Made by a program: the position numbers and the translations under genes. A stretch of 64,000 bases of DNA from positions 4,527,501 through 4,591,500 of the forward strand of contig NZ_JALJWP010000001.1 in the NCBI RefSeq assembly GCF_024169245.1. The letters run 5' to 3'. Source of the DNA: Pseudomonas koreensis (GTDB taxonomy: Bacteria; Pseudomonadota; Gammaproteobacteria; Pseudomonadales; Pseudomonadaceae). Below are positions 25,694-35,040 of this stretch, one piece after another (within the stretch, counting starts at the first letter, position 1; the number at the start of each line of letters is the position of its first letter). Under the pieces are notes generated by a model that saw only the letters and a program-made list of their open reading frames with translations, did no database searches and was not told the origin of the DNA.

Positions 25694-28600
25694 ATGCCGC
25701 AGTTCTTTATCGACCGCCCGGTGTTCGCCTGGGTGGTCGCCCTGTTCATTCTGTTGGCCGGTGCGCTGGCCATTCCGCAGTTGCCGGTGGCGCAATACCC
25801 CGACGTTGCACCGCCGCAGATCGAGATCTACGCCGTCTACCCTGGTGCCTCGGCGCAAACCGTCGATGAAAGCGTGGTCAGCCTGATCGAGGAAGAGCTC
25901 AACGGTGCCGATCACTTGCTCTATTTCGAATCGCAGAGCAGCCTGGGCAGCGCGACGATCAAGGCGACTTTCCAGCCGGGCACCAACCCGGAACTGGCGC
26001 AGGTCGATGTGCAAAACCGCCTCAAGGTGGTCGAGTCGCGCCTGCCGCAAGCGGTCAATCAGCAGGGTTTGCAGGTGGAGAAGGTTTCTTCCGGTTTCCT
26101 GTTGCTGATTACTCTGACCTCCAGCGACGGCAAGCTCGATGAGGTCGCGCTCAGCGATTATCTGGCGCGCAACGTGATGAACGAAATCAAGCGTCTGGAG
26201 GGTGTCGGCAAAGCGCAGTTGTACGGTGCCGAACGGGCGATGCGCATCTGGATCGATCCGCAGAAACTCATCGCTTTCAATCTGACGCCGGCCGACGTCA
26301 ACGCCGCCATCGTTGCGCAGAACGCCCAGGTTTCGGCCGGCAGCATCGGCGATCTGCCGTCACCTTCGACCCAGGAAATCACCGCGACGATTCTCGTCAA
26401 AGGCCAGTTGTCGACGCCGCAGGAATTTGCCGACATCGTGCTCAAAGCCAATCGCGACGGCTCCACCGTACGCATCGGTGATGTCGCGCGGGTTGAGATT
26501 GGCAGTCAGGAATACCAGTTCGGCACACGGCTGAATGGCAAGCCGTCCACCGCTGTCGGCGTACAACTGTCGCCGGGCGCCAACGCGCTGAGTACCGCGA
26601 CCCTGGTCCGGGCGAAGATGGACGAACTGGCGCGCTACTTCCCGGCAGGCGTCGAATACAAGATTCCGTACGACACGTCGCCGTTCGTCAAAGTCTCGAT
26701 CACCAAAGTGATCTACACCCTTGGCGAGGCCATGCTGCTGGTGTTTGCGGTGATGTTCCTGTTCCTGCAGAACGTGCGCTACACGCTGATCCCGACACTG
26801 GTCGTGCCGGTGGCACTGATGGGCACTTTCGCGACCATGCTCGCGCTGGGTTTTTCCATCAACGTGCTGACCATGTTTGGCATGGTGCTGGCCATCGGCA
26901 TTCTGGTGGACGACGCCATCGTCGTGGTGGAAAACGTCGAACGGATCATGGCCAGCGAGGGCTTATCGCCCAAGGACGCCACGCGCAAAGCGATGACGCA
27001 GATCACCGGGGCGATCATCGGCATCACTCTGGTGTTGGTCGCGGTGTTTATTCCGATGGCGTTCATGCAAGGTTCTGTCGGGGTGATCTACAAGCAGTTC
27101 TCGCTGTCGATGGCAACATCGATTCTGTTCTCGGCGTTCCTCGCCCTGACGTTAACCCCGGCACTGTGCGCGACACTGCTCAAGCCGATTGCCAAGGGTG
27201 AGCATCACGAGAAGTCCGGATTTTTTGGCTGGTTCAACCGCCGCTTCGAGCGCCTGACCGATCGTTATCAGGGCTGGGTCGGCTATGCGCTGAAACGTAG
27301 CGGGCGTTACCTGCTGATCTACGTCGTGCTGCTGGTCGGACTGGGCCTCTGCTTCGCGCGACTGCCCTCCTCTTTTCTACCCACCGAAGATCAGGGCTAC
27401 ACCATCACCGATATTCAATTGCCGCCCGGCGCGACCAAGACCCGCACGGTGCAAGTAGCCGAGCAGCTTGAAGCGCATAACGCTGGCGAGCCGGGGATCA
27501 GTGACAGCGTGATCATTCTGGGCTTCAGTTTTTCCGGTAGCGGGCAGAACGCGGCGCTGGCGTTTTCAACGCTCAAGGATTGGTCGGAACGTGGCGGTGA
27601 CGATGCCGCCAGCTCCATTGCCGAGCGCGCCAACGCTGCACTGAGTCAGATCAAGGACGCCATGGCGTTCTCGGTGCTGCCGCCGCCGGTGGATGGCCTC
27701 GGCACATCCAGCGGCTTCGAGTTCCGCTTGCAGGACCGCGGCGGCCTGGGCCACGCGACGTTGATGCAGGCGCGCAGCGAATTGCTCGCCGCCGCCGAGA
27801 AAAGCCCGATATTGATGAACGTGCGTGAAAGCGCACTGGCCGAAGCGCCGCAAGTGCAGTTGGTCGTTGATCGCAAACAGGCGAATGCCTTGGGCATATC
27901 GTTTGCCGACATCGGCAGCGTGCTGTCCACTGCGGTCGGTTCCAGCTACATCAATGATTTCCCCAATCAGGGGCGCATGCAGCGGGTGGTGGTGCAAGCC
28001 GAAGGTGATCAGCGCAGTCAGGTGGATGACTTGCTGAAGATGCACGTGCGCAATACCGCCGGGGACATGGTGCCGCTGTCGGCATTCGTTCAGGCCAACT
28101 GGATTCAGGGCCCGGCGCAGCTCACCCGCTACAACGGCTATCCGGCGATTGCGATTTCCGGCGAACCGTCAGCTGGGCACAGCACCGGTGAGGCCATGGC
28201 GGAAATCGAGCGACTGGTAGCACTGGGGCCGAAAGGCCTTGGCCAGGAGTGGACCGGTTTGTCGTTGCAAGAACGCCTGTCAGGCAATCAAGCGCCGATT
28301 CTGCTTGGTTTGTCGCTGTTGGTGGTGTTCCTGTGTCTGGCAGCGCTGTACGAAAGCTGGTCGATCCCGACTTCGGTGCTCTTGGTGGTGCCGCTGGGGG
28401 TGCTGGGCGCGGTGCTGGCGGTCACGTTGCGCGGGATGCCTAACGACGTGTTCTTCAAGGTTGGCCTGATTACCATCATCGGCCTGTCGGCGAAGAACGC
28501 GATCCTGATCATCGAGTTCGCCAAGAGCCTGTATGACGAAGGTCATGACCTGATCGATGCGACGTTGCAGGCTGCACGTTTGCGGCTGCGACCGATCGTG

Positions 28601-28792
28601 ATGACTTCGCTGGCGTTCATTCTTGGCGTGGTGCCGTTGGCGATTGCCACGGGTGCCAGTTCGGCAAGCCAACAGGCAATTGGCACTGGCGTGATTGGCG
28701 GGATGATTACGGCAACGCTGGCGGTGATCTTCGTGCCCGTCTTCTTTGTCGTCGTCATGAAGCTCGTAAAACGATTCTCCAAACAACACTGA
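25694..28792 (+). CDS. RND multidrug efflux pump, HAE1 family
   Basis: This 1032-residue inner-membrane transporter exports hydrophobic compounds by proton exchange. The N-terminus MPQFFIDRPVFAWVVALFI is the standard HAE1 opening. TM4 has the proton-relay aspartates in GILVDDAIVVVENVER. GFSFSGSGQNAALAF lies in the second large periplasmic loop, and TM10-12 include KVGLITIIGLSAKNAILIIE with its relay Lys. Twelve TM segments and two large loops are evident, and the length matches MexB/MexF-type pumps. It sits in an operon with the adaptor upstream. The substrate range cannot be read from sequence. Confidence 0.95.
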   Translation: MPQFFIDRPVFAWVVALFILLAGALAIPQLPVAQYPDVAPPQIEIYAVYPGASAQTVDESVVSLIEEELNGADHLLYFESQSSLGSATIKATFQPGTNPELAQVDVQNRLKVVESRLPQAVNQQGLQVEKVSSGFLLLITLTSSDGKLDEVALSDYLARNVMNEIKRLEGVGKAQLYGAERAMRIWIDPQKLIAFNLTPADVNAAIVAQNAQVSAGSIGDLPSPSTQEITATILVKGQLSTPQEFADIVLKANRDGSTVRIGDVARVEIGSQEYQFGTRLNGKPSTAVGVQLSPGANALSTATLVRAKMDELARYFPAGVEYKIPYDTSPFVKVSITKVIYTLGEAMLLVFAVMFLFLQNVRYTLIPTLVVPVALMGTFATMLALGFSINVLTMFGMVLAIGILVDDAIVVVENVERIMASEGLSPKDATRKAMTQITGAIIGITLVLVAVFIPMAFMQGSVGVIYKQFSLSMATSILFSAFLALTLTPALCATLLKPIAKGEHHEKSGFFGWFNRRFERLTDRYQGWVGYALKRSGRYLLIYVVLLVGLGLCFARLPSSFLPTEDQGYTITDIQLPPGATKTRTVQVAEQLEAHNAGEPGISDSVIILGFSFSGSGQNAALAFSTLKDWSERGGDDAASSIAERANAALSQIKDAMAFSVLPPPVDGLGTSSGFEFRLQDRGGLGHATLMQARSELLAAAEKSPILMNVRESALAEAPQVQLVVDRKQANALGISFADIGSVLSTAVGSSYINDFPNQGRMQRVVVQAEGDQRSQVDDLLKMHVRNTAGDMVPLSAFVQANWIQGPAQLTRYNGYPAIAISGEPSAGHSTGEAMAEIERLVALGPKGLGQEWTGLSLQERLSGNQAPILLGLSLLVVFLCLAALYESWSIPTSVLLVVPLGVLGAVLAVTLRGMPNDVFFKVGLITIIGLSAKNAILIIEFAKSLYDEGHDLIDATLQAARLRLRPIVMTSLAFILGVVPLAIATGASSASQQAIGTGVIGGMITATLAVIFVPVFFVVVMKLVKRFSKQH

Positions 28793-28799
28793 TGCAATT

Positions 28800-28878
28800 G
28801 TAGGAGCTGCCGAAGGCTGCGATCTTTTGACTTTGCTTTTAGAAGATCAAAAGATCGCAGCCTGCGACAGCTCCTACA
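28800..28878. repeat. Inverted repeat (family B, GCTGCCGAAGG type)
   Basis: GGAGCTGCCGAAGGCTGCGA plus TCTTTTGA faces its inverted copy (TCAAAAGATCGCAGCC) about 35 bp away, directly after the RND pump gene. It may also act as a transcription terminator. Confidence 0.85.
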
Positions 28879-28932
28879 AAAGCAGGGTTGCGTGCGCTAT
28901 GGTGCAGGGACAGTTCACCGACGTGAGTCTCC

Positions 28933-29574
28933 ATGCGCTTCCTCGCCCGCACCCACCCTCGCCTCTCCGCCGCCGCTCTGCTCGGACTCGCCACCGGCGT
29001 GCTGGTCCCCGCCGATTCGATCGTCAGCAAAATCCTCATCGGCTGGAACGTCGGTGTCTGGACTTATCTGGTCCTGATGTTCTGGCTGACCGTGCGCGCC
29101 AAAGCAACGGACGTCCAACGCATCGCTGAAGTCGAAGATGAAAATGCCAGCCTGGTGCTGTTCGTGGTGTGCATTGCCGCGCTGGCGAGCCTGGCCACCA
29201 TCACCTTCGAACTGGCCGGCAGCAAGGATCTGGATAGCACCCACAAACTGATGCATTACGCTTTCACAGCATTCACGGTCATTGGCTCATGGCTGCTGAT
29301 CGGGGTGATTTTCTGCGTGCACTACGCAAGATTGTTTTACACCTGGGATGGCAAGGAGCCGGCGCTGCGTTTCGCCGAAGGACTGACCACCCCCAATTAT
29401 TGGGATTTTCTGTACTTCTCGTTCACCGTCGGCGTCGCTGTGCAAACTTCGGATGTGGGCGTAGCGACTCGGGGCGTGCGCAAAATCGTTTTGGCGCAGT
29501 CGCTGATTGGTTTTGTGTTCAACACTGCGATTCTGGGTTTTTCGATCAATATTGCCGCCGGCTTATTCGGGTAG
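28933..29574 (+). CDS. DUF1345 membrane protein
   Basis: This 213-residue inner-membrane protein matches the DUF1345 pattern: a basic start ([12 protein letters not shown]), five or six hydrophobic helices and the late signature [20 protein letters not shown] followed by SDVGV. DUF1345 proteins are predicted ion-channel-like membrane proteins of unknown function; the FTVGxxxQTSDV block resembles a K+ channel pore region. The gene is alone between a family B repeat and the ptxS regulatory site. Confidence 0.88.
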   Translation: MRFLARTHPRLSAAALLGLATGVLVPADSIVSKILIGWNVGVWTYLVLMFWLTVRAKATDVQRIAEVEDENASLVLFVVCIAALASLATITFELAGSKDLDSTHKLMHYAFTAFTVIGSWLLIGVIFCVHYARLFYTWDGKEPALRFAEGLTTPNYWDFLYFSFTVGVAVQTSDVGVATRGVRKIVLAQSLIGFVFNTAILGFSINIAAGLFG

Positions 29575-29651
29575 GCAATCGTCCGCCTGTCGGTATCGAC
29601 GGGCAACCTCACAACCATTCACTTGACGGCCGATTTGTTTCTGGTGTTTCC

Positions 29652-29665
29652 TGAAACCGGTTTCA
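29652..29665. promoter_or_regulatory. PtxS operator upstream of ptxS
   Basis: TGAAACCGGTTTCA is a perfect 14-bp palindrome identical to the published PtxS binding site. It lies 50 bp before the ptxS start, as expected for autoregulation that is relieved by 2-ketogluconate. Confidence 0.92.
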
Positions 29666-29714
29666 GGGTGATTTCCGCCTTGGGCCTATAAATCCAATAA
29701 CAAGGTTTCAGACC

Positions 29715-30743
29715 GTGAACGACTTTTCCGCCGCCCAGCGCAGCCGCGTCACCATGCTTGATGTTGCCGAACGCGCAGGCGTGTCCAAGGCCAGCGTGTC
29801 GCGTTTCATCGGTGATGACCGCACCCTGCTGTCTGACGCCATTGCCTTGCGCATCGAACAAGCCATCAGCGAACTGGGCTACCGCCCCAACCAAATGGCC
29901 CGTGGCCTGAAACGCGGGCGTACGCGCCTGATCGGCATGCTTGTCGCCGATATCCGTAACCCTTATTCAATTGCCGTGATGCACGGGGTGGAAACCGCCT
30001 GCCGTGCGCACGGCTACAGCCTGGTGGTGTGCAACACCGACCGCGATGACGAGCAGGAGCGCCAGCATCTGGCGCTGTTGCGCTCGTACAACATCGAAGG
30101 GCTGATCGTGAACACGCTGGGCCATCACCGTGACGAATTGCATGAGCTGCGCCGCGAGATGCCACTGGTGCTGGTCGATCGCAAGGTCGATGGGCTCGAC
30201 AGCGACATGGTCGGCTTGAACAACCCGCTGGCGATAGAGATGGCGCTCGCGCATCTGGAGCTGCGCGGTTATCGGGATCTGGTGATGGTCACGGAACCGT
30301 TTGACGGCACCAGTTCGCGGATCGAGCGGGTCAGCAGTTTCAAGGCGCAGATTGCTCAGCGCTCGGGATTGGCCGGTGCGGTGCTGGAAACCGGCGACGC
30401 TCTGAACGCGCAACTTCAAACATTTTTAAACACATCCGGCAAGGGCCCGAAAGCGCTCTTTTGCGCCAATGGTGTGGCGGCGTTGGCGGCCACATCGGCA
30501 TTGCGAGTATTGGATGTTCGGTTGTTCGAGGATGTCGGGCTGATTGCGCTGGATGATCTGGATTGGTATCTGTTGGTGGGCAGCGGGATTACCGCGCTGG
30601 CTCAGCCGACACAAGAGATAGGCGCGCGGGCGTTCGACTGTTTGCTCAAGCGCTTGCACGGTGATGATGAGGTGGCGCGAATTGTGGATTTTGCGCCGGT
30701 GCTTATTGAGCGTGGGTCGACCCGTGAGGTTGGCGGTGTCTGA
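29715..30743 (+). CDS. ptxS: LacI-family repressor of 2-ketogluconate use (PtxS)
   Basis: The 342-residue regulator has a LacI helix-turn-helix (VTMLDVAERAGVSKASVSRF), the hinge region YRPNQMARGLKRGRTRLIGM, and a periplasmic-binding-protein-like effector domain (about 65-335). In P. aeruginosa and P. putida PtxS represses itself and the kgu genes and releases DNA on binding 2-ketogluconate. Two exact operator copies flank this gene, one before it and one before kguE. The start near 29715 is preceded by a GTTTCAG stretch rather than a strong ribosome site. The position at the head of kguEKTD confirms the assignment. Confidence 0.95.
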   Translation: MNDFSAAQRSRVTMLDVAERAGVSKASVSRFIGDDRTLLSDAIALRIEQAISELGYRPNQMARGLKRGRTRLIGMLVADIRNPYSIAVMHGVETACRAHGYSLVVCNTDRDDEQERQHLALLRSYNIEGLIVNTLGHHRDELHELRREMPLVLVDRKVDGLDSDMVGLNNPLAIEMALAHLELRGYRDLVMVTEPFDGTSSRIERVSSFKAQIAQRSGLAGAVLETGDALNAQLQTFLNTSGKGPKALFCANGVAALAATSALRVLDVRLFEDVGLIALDDLDWYLLVGSGITALAQPTQEIGARAFDCLLKRLHGDDEVARIVDFAPVLIERGSTREVGGV

Positions 30744-30748
30744 TCTGA

Positions 30749-30822
30749 CGCTATCGCGAGCAGGCTCACTCCTACATTTGGAATGCGTCCCCTGTAGGAG
30801 TGAGCCTGCTCGCGATAGCGCC
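30749..30822. repeat. REP doublet (family A)
   Basis: Facing units with GAGTGAGCCTGCTCGCGA and its inverse lie between ptxS and the kguE operator. This doublet sits inside a co-oriented gene cluster and could separate the transcripts. Confidence 0.9.
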
Positions 30823-30866
30823 CGAGGGAACAACGCAGAAACACCTGATATTTTTTTGAATAAAAA

Positions 30867-30880
30867 TGAAACCGGTTTCA
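30867..30880. promoter_or_regulatory. PtxS operator upstream of kguE
   Basis: This second perfect TGAAACCGGTTTCA lies only 12 bp before the kguE start codon, so bound PtxS would block transcription or early elongation of kguEKTD. Confidence 0.92.
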
Positions 30881-30892
30881 GAGGTCAAAACA

Positions 30893-31675
30893 ATGAATAA
30901 ACCAGCCGTTTCCATCAGTCTGTCCAGCTACGGCGCCGAGCTTGTGCGCCAGCGTGGCCAGGATTCCTTCATCGATATTCTCGCGGCGGCCGGGGCCAAT
31001 CGCATCGAGTGGCGCGAAGAGCTGCTGACCCGTGAAGACCCGGCGCAACTGGCTCAGGCTACCCAGGCGCAGGGCCTGCAAAGCATTTATTCCTCACCCA
31101 CCGAACTTTGGCTCGCAGGGCAAGCGCAGCCCAATCCCGAATTGATTACCGCGCTGCAACAGGCCCAGGTGTTCGGTTCGAAGTGGCTGAAAGTGTCGCT
31201 CGGCTATTTCACTGACAACTCTGACTTGCAGGCACTGGCCGAGCTACTCAAGCCCAGCCCGGTGCAGTTGCTGGTGGAAAACGACCAGACCCTGCATGGC
31301 GGTCGCATCGAGCCGTTTCAGCGTTTCTTCGCCGCCGTCGAGCAGCACAACCTGCCGATCAAGATGACTTTCGATATCGGCAACTGGCATTGGCAAGACC
31401 AGTCTGCCGCCAGCGCTGCACGTGCGCTCGGCCGTCATGTCGGTTATGTGCATTGCAAAGCCGTGGCTCGCCGCGCCGACGGCAAACTGGTCGCCGTACC
31501 ACCAGCCATCAGCGACCTGCATCTGTGGGAACAACTGCTGCGGCACATGGACCAAGGCGTTATGCGCGCCGCCGAATACCCGTTGCAAGGCGATGACCTG
31601 GTGCAACTGACCCGCGAACACGTCGCCGCCCTCGCCCGCCTTGGTCAATCGCGCCTGGAGCCAGCTCATGTCTGA
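30893..31675 (+). CDS. kguE: KguE, TIM-barrel epimerase-like protein of 2-ketogluconate metabolism
   Basis: The 260-residue protein belongs to the sugar phosphate isomerase/epimerase TIM-barrel family. Visible features are the IEWREELL acidic strand, VENDQTLHGGRIEPF with metal-binding Glu/Asn, the MTFDIGNWHWQDQ strand with Asp/His, and YVHCKAVARRADGK. Its exact reaction in the kgu pathway is not well defined; it is always co-located with kguK and kguD. Translation starts at ATG 30893 after GAGG; the frame opens slightly earlier within the operator. Its stop overlaps kguK by 8 bp. Confidence 0.9.
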   Translation: MNKPAVSISLSSYGAELVRQRGQDSFIDILAAAGANRIEWREELLTREDPAQLAQATQAQGLQSIYSSPTELWLAGQAQPNPELITALQQAQVFGSKWLKVSLGYFTDNSDLQALAELLKPSPVQLLVENDQTLHGGRIEPFQRFFAAVEQHNLPIKMTFDIGNWHWQDQSAASAARALGRHVGYVHCKAVARRADGKLVAVPPAISDLHLWEQLLRHMDQGVMRAAEYPLQGDDLVQLTREHVAALARLGQSRLEPAHV

Positions 31676-32687
31676 GATCGATATTCTTTCTTTCGGTGAA
31701 ACCATGGCGATGCTGGTTGCCGAACAGACCGGTGATCTGGCGAAGGTCGAGCAGTTTCATAAACGTATTGCCGGGGCCGACAGTAACGTAGCGATCGGCT
31801 TGTCGCGGCTGGGTTTCAACGTCGCCTGGCTGAGCCGGGTCGGTAATGATTCACTCGGGCGCTTTGTGGTCGAGACGTTGATCAAGGAAGGTCTGGATTG
31901 CAGCCACGTTGAAGTCGATAAAACCCATCCGACCGGGTTTCAGTTCAAATCGCGCAATGACGATGGCAGCGACCCGCAAGTCGAATACTTCCGCCGTGGC
32001 TCCGCGGCCAGTCACCTGTCGCCGCGCTCCATCACTGACAACCTGCTTAACGCCCGCCATCTGCATGCCACCGGTATCCCACCGGCGCTATCCGGCTCGG
32101 CACGGGAAATGTCCTTCGAACTGATGACCCGCATGCGCAACGCCGGGCGCAGCGTGTCCTTCGACCCCAATCTGCGGCCGAGCCTGTGGGCCAGCGAGGG
32201 CGAGATGATCCGCGAGATCAACCGCCTCGCCGCCCTTGCACACTGGGTGCTGCCGGGTTTGAGCGAAGGTCGTTTGCTCACCGGCTTTGACGACCCGGCG
32301 GACATCGCTGCGTTTTATATTGATCAAGGTGCGGAAGCGGTGGCGATCAAGCTCGGGCCTGAAGGAGCTTACTACCGCACGCAGCTGGATCAGGGTTTCG
32401 TCGCTGGCGTGCCGGTGGCCAATGTCGTCGATACGGTTGGCGCCGGAGATGGCTTTGCGGTGGGGATGATCAGTGCCCTGCTCGAGCATCAGAGCTTTGC
32501 CGAAGCGGTGCAGCGGGCGAACTGGATTGGCAGTCGCGCGGTGCAGAGTCGCGGGGATATGGAGGGCCTTCCAACCCTTCTGGAGTTGAGAGCTGAATTC
32601 GAGATCGCCTTCGCGAGCAGGCTCGCTCCCACAGGGGAACGCGTATCAAATGTGGGAGCGAGCCTGCTCGCGAAGAGGCCTGCCTAG
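31668..32687 (+). CDS. kguK: 2-ketogluconate kinase, with a REP-encoded C-terminal tail
   Basis: KguK phosphorylates 2-ketogluconate to 2-keto-6-phosphogluconate in the cytoplasm. It is a PfkB-type sugar kinase: an N-terminal substrate site (FGETMAMLVAEQTGDLA, GADSNVAIGLSRLGF), a central FDPNLRPSLW, and the C-terminal catalytic signature VDTVGAGDGFAVGMISALLE with the catalytic Asp. Translation starts at ATG 31668, overlapping kguE. The final 28 or so residues (FASRLAPTGERVSNVGASLL and beyond) are encoded by an inverted REP pair at 32606-32682, so the natural stop seems lost and the frame reads through. The core ends near LLELRAEFE and should be unaffected, but the tail is unlike anything in the family. 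Confidence 0.93.
   Translation: MSEIDILSFGETMAMLVAEQTGDLAKVEQFHKRIAGADSNVAIGLSRLGFNVAWLSRVGNDSLGRFVVETLIKEGLDCSHVEVDKTHPTGFQFKSRNDDGSDPQVEYFRRGSAASHLSPRSITDNLLNARHLHATGIPPALSGSAREMSFELMTRMRNAGRSVSFDPNLRPSLWASEGEMIREINRLAALAHWVLPGLSEGRLLTGFDDPADIAAFYIDQGAEAVAIKLGPEGAYYRTQLDQGFVAGVPVANVVDTVGAGDGFAVGMISALLEHQSFAEAVQRANWIGSRAVQSRGDMEGLPTLLELRAEFEIAFASRLAPTGERVSNVGASLLAKRPA
32606..32682. repeat. REP doublet (family A) inside the kguK 3' end
   Basis: Facing units around 32610-32632 and 32651-32674 encode the last residues of kguK in frame before the TAG stop at 32685-32687. All other doublets here lie outside intact coding sequence. Confidence 0.92.
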
Positions 32688-32744
32688 GCAACGCAAATTT
32701 TTGAACCTGCTGCGACAAAAACAACAAGCTCAGGAGTCACACCG

Positions 32745-34043
32745 ATGAAAACCGCAACCTTCGCCACCCGCCGCTGGTGGTACATCATGCCGATTGTGTT
32801 CATCACTTACAGCCTGGCCTATCTCGATCGAGCCAACTACGGCTTTGCCGCTGCATCGGGCATGGCCGAAGACCTGATGATCACCCCAGGCCTGTCTTCG
32901 CTGCTCGGTGCGCTGTTCTTTCTCGGTTACTTTTTCTTCCAGGTACCGGGCGCGATCTACGCGCAAAAGCACAGTGTGAAGAAGCTGATTTTCGTCAGCC
33001 TGATTCTCTGGGGCGGCCTCGCCACGCTGACCGGCGTGGTCTCCAACGCCTACTGGCTGATCGTTATTCGCTTCATGCTCGGCGTGGTCGAAGCGGCGGT
33101 GATGCCGGCGATGCTGGTCTACCTCTGCCATTGGTTTACCCGTGCCGAACGCTCGCGGGCCAACACCTTTCTGATTCTCGGCAACCCGGTGACCATGCTG
33201 TGGATGTCGGTGGTCTCGGGTTATCTGGTGCAGCATTTCAGCTGGCGCTGGATGTTCATTATCGAGGGGCTGCCGGCGGTGCTTTGGGCGTTTATCTGGT
33301 GGCGTCTGGCCGACGATCGTCCGGCCCAGGCCAAGTGGCTCAATGACCAGGAAAAGCAGGATCTGGAAAGCGCCCTCGCCGCTGAACAGGTCGGGATCAA
33401 AGCGGTGAAGAACTATGCCGAGGCATTCCGTTCGCCGAAGGTGATCATCTTGGCGCTGCAGTTTTTTTGCTGGAGCATCGGCGTCTACGGTTTCGTGTTG
33501 TGGCTGCCGTCGATCCTCAAGGCCGGCGCGCAGATGGACATGATCGAGGCTGGCTGGCTGTCGGCGCTGCCATATCTGGCGGCGGTGATCGGCATGCTCG
33601 CGGTGTCGTGGGGCTCGGACAAGTTGCAGAAGCGCAAACGCTTCGTCTGGCCGCCGCTGCTGATCGCTTCGATCGCGTTTTATGGCTCGTATGCCTTGGG
33701 CGCCGAACATTTCTGGTGGTCGTACACGCTGCTGGTGATTGCCGGCGCCTGCATGTATGCGCCGTACGGTCCGTTCTTCGCCATCGTTCCGGAAATCCTG
33801 CCGGCCAACGTCGCGGGCGGCGCCATGGCGCTGATCAACAGCATGGGCGCGCTCGGCTCGTTCGGCGGTTCATATCTGGTCGGTTATCTGAACAGCTCTA
33901 CCGGTTCGCCCGGCGCCTCGTATCTATTGATGAGCGGCGCGCTATTGCTGTCAGTGGTGCTGACGATTTTTCTCAAGCCCGGCGCCAGTGATCGCGTCGT
34001 CGCCAAAGCCGCCGCCACACCGCGTGTGCCGGCGCATTCCTGA
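32745..34043 (+). CDS. kguT: 2-ketogluconate MFS transporter
   Basis: The 432-residue inner-membrane protein belongs to the anion:cation symporter group of the major facilitator superfamily. TM1 is followed by the family signature LAYLDRANYGFAAASG. The second loop motif is GAIYAQKHSVKK, and WFTRAERSRANTFLI precedes TM5. Twelve helices are evident. Position between kguK and kguD and operon spacing (57 and 14 bp) identify it as the importer of 2-ketogluconate, which is made outside the inner membrane by gluconate dehydrogenase. The start follows CAGGAG. Confidence 0.92.
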   Translation: MKTATFATRRWWYIMPIVFITYSLAYLDRANYGFAAASGMAEDLMITPGLSSLLGALFFLGYFFFQVPGAIYAQKHSVKKLIFVSLILWGGLATLTGVVSNAYWLIVIRFMLGVVEAAVMPAMLVYLCHWFTRAERSRANTFLILGNPVTMLWMSVVSGYLVQHFSWRWMFIIEGLPAVLWAFIWWRLADDRPAQAKWLNDQEKQDLESALAAEQVGIKAVKNYAEAFRSPKVIILALQFFCWSIGVYGFVLWLPSILKAGAQMDMIEAGWLSALPYLAAVIGMLAVSWGSDKLQKRKRFVWPPLLIASIAFYGSYALGAEHFWWSYTLLVIAGACMYAPYGPFFAIVPEILPANVAGGAMALINSMGALGSFGGSYLVGYLNSSTGSPGASYLLMSGALLLSVVLTIFLKPGASDRVVAKAAATPRVPAHS

Positions 34044-34057
34044 AAGGACTTTTTGCC

Positions 34058-35023
34058 ATGAAAAAACAGGTCGTGCTGTACAAGAAACTTTCGCCCGCGC
34101 TGATGGCGCGCCTGCAAGAGCAATTCGACGTAACGCTGATCGAGAGCCTCGACGCCGATGGCCTCATGCAGCTGCGTGACGCCCTGCCCCGTGCCCACGG
34201 TTTGCTCGGCGCCAGCCTGAAACTCGATGCCGCCCTGCTCGATCTGGCGCCGCAATTGGAGGCCATCGCCAGCGTTTCGGTGGGCGTCGACAACTACGAC
34301 ATCGATTACCTGAGCCGGCGCAAGATCCTGTTGACCAACACGCCGGATGTGCTCACCGAGACCACCGCCGACACCGGTTTCGCCCTGATCCTCGCCGCTG
34401 CCCGGCGGGTGGTCGAACTGGCGAACATGGTCCGTGGCGGGCAGTGGAGCCGCAACATCGGCCCGGCGCATTTCGGCACCGATGTACATGGCAAGACGCT
34501 GGGCATCATCGGTATGGGCCGCATCGGCGAGGCATTGGCCCAGCGCGGGCATTTCGGTTTCGGCATGCCGGTGATCTATCACAGCCAGTCGCGCAAGCCG
34601 GCGGTGGAGGCGCGTTTTGATGCGCAGTATCGAAGCCTCGAAGAGTTGCTCAAGCAGGCCGATTTCATTTGCCTGACCTTGCCGCTGACGGCGCAGACCG
34701 AACGCTTGATCGGCGCCGAGCAGTTTGCGTTGATGCGCCCGGAGAGCATCTTCATCAATATCTCACGGGGCAAAGTGGTTGATGAGGCGGCAATGATCGA
34801 AGCGTTGCGCAACAAGCGCATTCGCGCGGCAGGGCTGGATGTGTTCGAGCGCGAGCCGTTGAATCATGACTCGGCGTTGTTGCAGCTGAGCAATGTGGTG
34901 GCGACGCCGCACATGGGCTCGGCGACGCATGAAACCCGTGAGGCCATGGCGCGGTGTGCGGTGGAGAATCTGTTGGCGGCGCTGGGTGGGCAGCGGCCGG
35001 CGAATCTGGTGAATCCGAATTAA
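34058..35023 (+). CDS. kguD: 2-keto-6-phosphogluconate reductase
   Basis: KguD reduces 2-keto-6-phosphogluconate to 6-phosphogluconate, which enters the Entner-Doudoroff pathway. The 321-residue D-2-hydroxyacid dehydrogenase has the Rossmann motif LGIIGMGRIGEALAQRG, the NAD-domain substrate Arg in NISRGKVVDEAAMIEAL, the Glu in GLDVFEREPL and the catalytic His in TPHMGSATHETRE. The catalytic Arg-Glu-His set is complete. It is the last gene of the kgu operon; a REP doublet follows. Confidence 0.95.
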   Translation: MKKQVVLYKKLSPALMARLQEQFDVTLIESLDADGLMQLRDALPRAHGLLGASLKLDAALLDLAPQLEAIASVSVGVDNYDIDYLSRRKILLTNTPDVLTETTADTGFALILAAARRVVELANMVRGGQWSRNIGPAHFGTDVHGKTLGIIGMGRIGEALAQRGHFGFGMPVIYHSQSRKPAVEARFDAQYRSLEELLKQADFICLTLPLTAQTERLIGAEQFALMRPESIFINISRGKVVDEAAMIEALRNKRIRAAGLDVFEREPLNHDSALLQLSNVVATPHMGSATHETREAMARCAVENLLAALGGQRPANLVNPN

Positions 35024-35040
35024 TCGTTGGCGGTAATACC

